This document shows positions 59,365-64,000 of a stretch of 64,000 nucleotides of DNA, in pieces. Within the stretch, counting starts at the first letter, position 1. The number at the start of each line of letters is the position of its first letter. Where the stretch lies: contig JBLDXI010000015.1 in assembly GCA_047495785.1 (NCBI GenBank), positions 4,774,001-4,838,000 on the forward strand, written 5' to 3'. The stretch is from Lepidodermella squamata. Its lineage: Eukaryota; Gastrotricha. The position numbers and the translations under genes were made by a program. The notes under the pieces are model-generated. The model was not told the origin of the DNA and made no database searches. It saw only the letters and a program-made list of their open reading frames with translations.

Positions 59365-60123
59365 GTATAAGTAATACTCGTCTAGAGCCAAAAAAACAAA
59401 ATCGGAGCATGTCACGCTATTATACCGCAACGCAATTTATCCCATTTCGCGCACCGCTAAGCAAACTTTGCCCGTAAATATACAAGCTAAAAAGGTACAA
59501 AACGCAAAGACAGCCGCAAGACAAAGAGAGGAAACATGATGACGATAAATCGCTGATGAGCTCAGCGGCATCTTCCGAGCGAATTACAATGTGTTGTTTG
59601 CGCTGGCGCGTCGCGGAGTATCGATTTTCGCGATGAAATAATCATTTTTTCAGCATGGATATACCGCGCTGCGACGACTTCCCTCTCTCTCGCACCCTGC
59701 TCTGATGCTGCTGCTCTCTTCTGTCTCTTTATAGCACAGTCATCATCAGTGGTAATCATCATGTGTTCGACGTCGCCGCAAATGCGCTTGTCGCGATAAC
59801 AAAATACGAAAAAATAATAATGCAATTCGCATACGTGTCCGATCGGCGTTTTTTGTTATCGGAGAGCCTCGCGCTCATGATAATAAAAAAGCGATGATAG
59901 ACGGGTATAATATTTGCGCACTTCCGATTTGTCACGCTCCGTAGTAGTAGTAATTTGCATAATAAACTTACCACTCAACAGCCGATGATGAAGGAAGACC
60001 TGAAATTTTCACAAAAACAAACATTTCCCGGATGAAAAGACAGGCGAAAACAGAAGATCAAACACTTTTTGTTTTTATTGCGTAATTTCATGAATTTTTG
60101 ACAGCATTCTCTATAATTTCAAA
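59365..60123. other. region between GTPase and membrane orphan genes
   Basis: Contains a 28-base exon candidate on the minus strand (59999-59972, flanked by AG and GTAAGT) that joins in phase to the GTPase exon through a splice acceptor just upstream of its ATG. The rest is AT-rich, with a TA-rich stretch at about 59800-59900. No separate gene seen. Confidence 0.4.
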
Positions 60124-62482
60124 TTATCGGCACGATTCCAAGTATTCTCTCTCAAATGAAGAACCTGCCGATGCGCGGTTAACATCGGCGGTGGATGAAG
60201 CCAACGGGGAAGGCGTGTTGCTTCTCAAGTTTCCTGCCGACCCGTTGCTGGCCGTCAAACTGTGCCGTGGAACGATCAGCGGGCTGTGGGGGCGATGCGG
60301 CACCGGGGTCGGGGCGTTGGCTGCATCGTGCCGGCTTTGGATCAAGTTGTGAAGTCGAGTTAGCGATAAAAGGCCAGTGTAAGTTTTGCCGCGTGGAATC
60401 AGCCCGTCGTTCAGGTTGGCGTCGCTGCGCATGCGCAACGATTGTTGGCGCAACAGTGGCGTCACGTCGCGGCCATGACTACGGCTAAGCCCAGGCACGG
60501 CAAGACTCGTCGATGTAGTTGTTAAGGCACCGGGCCCACTGACCACGCTGACTTTCGAATCGAGGCTAGGCTGTGGCTTTTTTTGGTAGCATAACCGACC
60601 ACGCCGGACATCACTTCGGCCTGATAGCAGCAATTGGCTATCCTCCAGCTTTGTCGATTCATTCGATTGTTGTTGAACTGTTACTGACGAGCATTTACCC
60701 TCGGATGGCGGCGGCTCTGAAAAATCGAATGAAGCGACATTAATAGGGCAGCAGTAAGTAAGATTCAAGCAACGGGGAAGGCTGATATAATAGCAAATGA
60801 AATGACAAAACTAGATGAGTAAATGAAAAGGCGAGCGATCACGGGAATAAAGCACCACAACAAAAGCAGCTGTAGATACTGAAGCGATTGTCTGACTAAA
60901 TAACGGGGTTAACAAAACCAACCTCTCTACGGACAGATGAGCGTGATTTGGGTGTAGGCTTAAGCTCCAGCCTCACCGGCTGTAGAATTTTGCCTAAATA
61001 GGATGAAATTTAGTCTGAGTTCATTTGAAAAATTGCCTAACTACGATTTATTTCGCCTGATATAAAGAAAGAAGAAAAATCAATTTGTTCAATTTCCATT
61101 CCGTGATATTAGCCTTGCTTCAAGAGATGATTTCGAGTAGTAACACTGAACCCTCTTGCGAACCCTTGGCCAAGTTCCCAATCGTTTATTTCAAATAAAA
61201 AAATAGCAGTGCGCATCAAAAAAACTTGAAAATTTTCACAAAAATGAAAAGCTGCTTTTAAGATAGATTTTCAAGATTTTCAAGATTTGATTGGACTGGT
61301 TCAGAAGCTGGATGCAAGTCGGAAAACATGAGGACGTGGGCAAAGCGGAAAATGAGAAAAAAACTTATCAAGGATTAAGTGATTTTAGATTACCTGCATT
61401 GAGCCTTCGTCGAACTTTGCACATCTTTATGAATACCAATAAAATCTGATTAAATTCAATACAACTATAGGTTTTAACTTTGATATTGGGAAAGCAGAGG
61501 GTAATCTTTCGGCGTGGCTAATCTCAACTATTTATACGAAAAAGAACCGGTAATATTAAAAAATGATCAAGTATTAACCTGGTGTGATATTTTCTTGCGA
61601 ATTGGGCGGCTTGTCATATGACCAGTAAGCTGTGTCTAAGTTGTCGAGCAAGTTGTCCGTCACCGGGATAAGTTGATGCGCCGCTGAATTCGCGTTGAAA
61701 AGCTCATTTTCATCGCCGCAATCCACAGATTGATCGAAGGCACTCATAAGAACCCGTTTGTTGTTCGCTTCACTTTCCGACGCCAGCGAAGCATCGATCG
61801 GGGCCATCTGCATACTGCTCATCTCCAGCAAGCGGGCTGACTGGCTGTTGTTGCTGCGTTTGAAAGACAATAAACTGCGCCGGCGTTTTATAGAACCGGT
61901 TGGGTTGAGTTGCTCCGTGCTGTCACTGAGTTGGTGCTTCAACTGCGAGCACGTGTACTCGTAGTTATCAGCCACTACTTTCACCTGACCCGGGCCTGCT
62001 GGAATGGCAGTGATAGCTGAATGTGGCTTCGTTCTCAGCCAAGTTATGTGACGTTTATCCGCGTTTCTGCAGTGAAAATACAGCGATATGGAAAGGACGA
62101 CGAGGCAAAATATCAAAAAGCCGAAGCCGAAGAAGGGAATGGGTAAAATGGAAATATCGCTGTTGCTAATATCAGTAGCATCAGGCCGGGCTGTGAGTTC
62201 GGCAGATGCAGCTCGCAGTTGGAGTGGAAGCCCACCCTCAGCAGGGTAGTAATGTACAACGGTTGACCGAGTAGGACTGACTGATATCGAAGTTTCAAAG
62301 GCCTGAGCCATAGCCGATGAAACGGTCATAACGGCACGGGCGCGTTGCCGTGAATTGGCCGCTGCCGATTTTTGACGGGCTCGTCCAATTCCAGTTCGAT
62401 TAGCTTTACTCGCCTTGTTGTTGTTCAAACCTCGGCGATAGTTGGCACTACTTATCATATCGACCTCTCCTCGGTCGCTCAT
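60124..62482 (-). CDS. single-pass membrane protein, unrecognised
   Basis: Tentative exons (minus): 62482-61579 and 60716-60124, joined in matching phase over an 862-base intron; 498 aa. Seen: no obvious signal peptide; a basic N-terminus; one strong transmembrane segment at about 110-135 (FFGFGFLIFCLVVLSISLYF); then a long cytoplasmic-type region rich in Ser/Arg ('GSIKRRRSLLSFKR') with several RxxS phosphorylation-like sites, an acidic stretch, and a Pro/Ser/Arg-rich exon 2 ('PPPSEGK', 'RSHGRDVTPLLRQQSLRMR'). The second exon could instead belong to the neighbouring GTPase transcript. Family not recognised. Confidence 0.5.
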
Positions 62483-64000
62483 GTTGAATTAATTCATGAA
62501 AGCTCTCCAAATGTAAGAACAAGTGCACTATTCAAAGGTGAAAACTTCCTATTAAAATGGGGCAGGTAGAGAGAAGTATTTAGAACGCGTGGCAAGAGTC
62601 GATTTCAAAAATGGAAAATCAAATCACACCCGCCAACGACATTCGTCGATAATAACTCGAGTTTTTCCGCTACGGCTGGCAATTCAAATACGCACTGGCG
62701 GGCCGCAGCTATGACGCCTGGTTTTCGATTTTAAACAAAGGAAAGGAAGCGAAAATAACGAGACGTTCAATTACCTTTCTAAGCGGAACGAAGTTGGCCC
62801 ATTACAATATTAGTATAAGCGAAGAAGTAATCATAGAATTTGTATCGTAGAATATATCGTAGAATGGCATTAGTTTTGTGCTTAAAATGTTGAGGTTTGG
62901 CTGTGACTTTATTGATGAAGATGAAAATCGAAAGAGGGATTAATCATCACCGATGTTTATTATATGTATAACGTATGGGCGTGTGTGACAGGTGAAAAGG
63001 TGGGTATTCCGAGCATTAAATTAAGTAAAGCCTTATATGAAAGCGATCTTTGCAGTTCTAGTTACGACAGAGCGTGTGCATACTTATCAGCCATTGAAAA
63101 CATAGGTTAGAAATTGCTGTCTCATGATGTCGTTAGTGAGGCTGTACCATTATGAGAAAATAATAACGCTGCGACGGCGGAAATTTATACATGGGGAAAG
63201 TGTAAGTCGCCTACCGCGAATGAGCCGATAGGAGTCGCGTGACCAACTATCGATTTTGATCGCTTAATCATTAAAATAATAATGAGTCGAAGAAGCGACG
63301 TAAAAAAGCGATTCACGCGGCTTTCATCTTCGAGGTTATTTGGCAACAGTTGCTCGTCCTTAATCCCCTGCATTTCTCAGATAATTATCTGCGCGCAAGT
63401 GCGATTGTAATTTTATTCATCGCGACAACTACCCTTGAGAAGCCCTAAGCATGCTGGCTAATCATATTGCCGCGAATTTTTTTGGGGACGCAGCGTAATA
63501 TAAAAGACTTATTTCGTGCTTGAAATGCAAATTGATATATAATGCAATTTTGCTAATGGGTTTCGTTTCGAATTTCATGTTATGAAGTTCCGCCTGTTTT
63601 TTTACGAGCCTTCAATCGACCTGGAAAATAATGAAAAATGGCACTCCCTCATCTCCAGTAGCCCGAATTGCATCAGCATCAAATCGTGGTTCAACCCTCG
63701 CGTCGAAACTTAGGTATGGGCGGAACGGAATTTCCTGTAGTTTTTGTTTTGCCAATTTTCGAGTCACGATTTACTCCTGAAGCCCTGTAATTTGATCCAA
63801 CTGCGGATGAGCTAGTGCAGCTTAAAACAGAAGGACAACATTTTCAATTCAACTTTATTTTCGAATTGCACTGCCGAAACATGAAAATATTGAAAATGTA
63901 GACATTCGAGCTTCCTTAAAATTATTATTATTATCAATTTTTGATGCAGAGAACCACCAACGCGAATAAAGAGAAAAACGCGAAAAAACTGAACTTGAAT
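62483..64000. other. intergenic, end of window
   Basis: Upstream region of the membrane orphan. AT-rich, with no gene, RNA or repeat that I could support. Confidence 0.5.

Noticed and set aside
1-64000. CRISPR arrays, bacterial operons, ribosomal RNA or viral genes
   Set aside because: None seen; the window is ordinary eukaryotic nuclear DNA with spliceosomal introns.

Overview
The window is animal nuclear DNA with intron-split genes on both strands. Most introns are only about 48-62 bases long, with GT-AG (rarely GC-AG) borders. Compact introns, close gene spacing and a transgelin-like muscle protein ending in a nematode-style 'GINMGNSRHM' tail suggest a nematode or a similar compact ecdysozoan. 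This is inference; no ribosomal or mitochondrial marker is present. All exon models below were built by hand from reading frame, splice consensus and remembered family motifs, and each sums to a whole number of codons.

Layout. 1-6.3 kb (all minus): two fatty-acid elongase (ELOVL6-type) paralogs flank a secreted GH65 protein related to protein-glucosylgalactosylhydroxylysine glucosidase. 9.3-12.4 kb (plus): a secreted protein with two GPR158-like Cache/EGF-like ectodomain units. 15.4-19.7 kb (plus): a kainate-type ionotropic glutamate receptor. 20.1-25.8 kb (minus): a 1592-residue WD40 protein of unassigned family. 26.8-31.4 kb (plus): mitochondrial ribosomal protein mL63 (MRPL57), TMEM135 99 bases behind it, then a RING/ankyrin protein. 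32.4-36.2 kb (minus): a second kainate-type receptor. 39.7-40.4 kb (plus): a transgelin/Mp20 muscle protein, followed by a 42-codon membrane smORF with its own TATA box and poly(A) signal. 40.9-50.0 kb (all minus): CCDC28, two tandem NHP10-like HMG-box proteins, sepiapterin reductase and beta-hexosaminidase. 52.6-53.9 kb (plus): a degenerate RhoGAP protein. 54.3-62.5 kb (minus): a PRDM13-like zinc-finger protein, a divergent Ras-like GTPase and a single-pass membrane orphan.

No one pathway unites the region. Neural genes (two kainate receptors, the GPR158-like ectodomain, the PRDM13-like factor), lipid/mitochondrial genes (elongases, TMEM135, mL63) and chromatin genes (NHP10-like pair) are interspersed. 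The most unusual items are the tandem-Cache protein with a furin-bounded spacer, the GH65 protein lacking two of three expected catalytic carboxylates, the duplicated NHP10-like genes, the smORF, and operon-like spacing with splice-acceptor signals just before several start codons.
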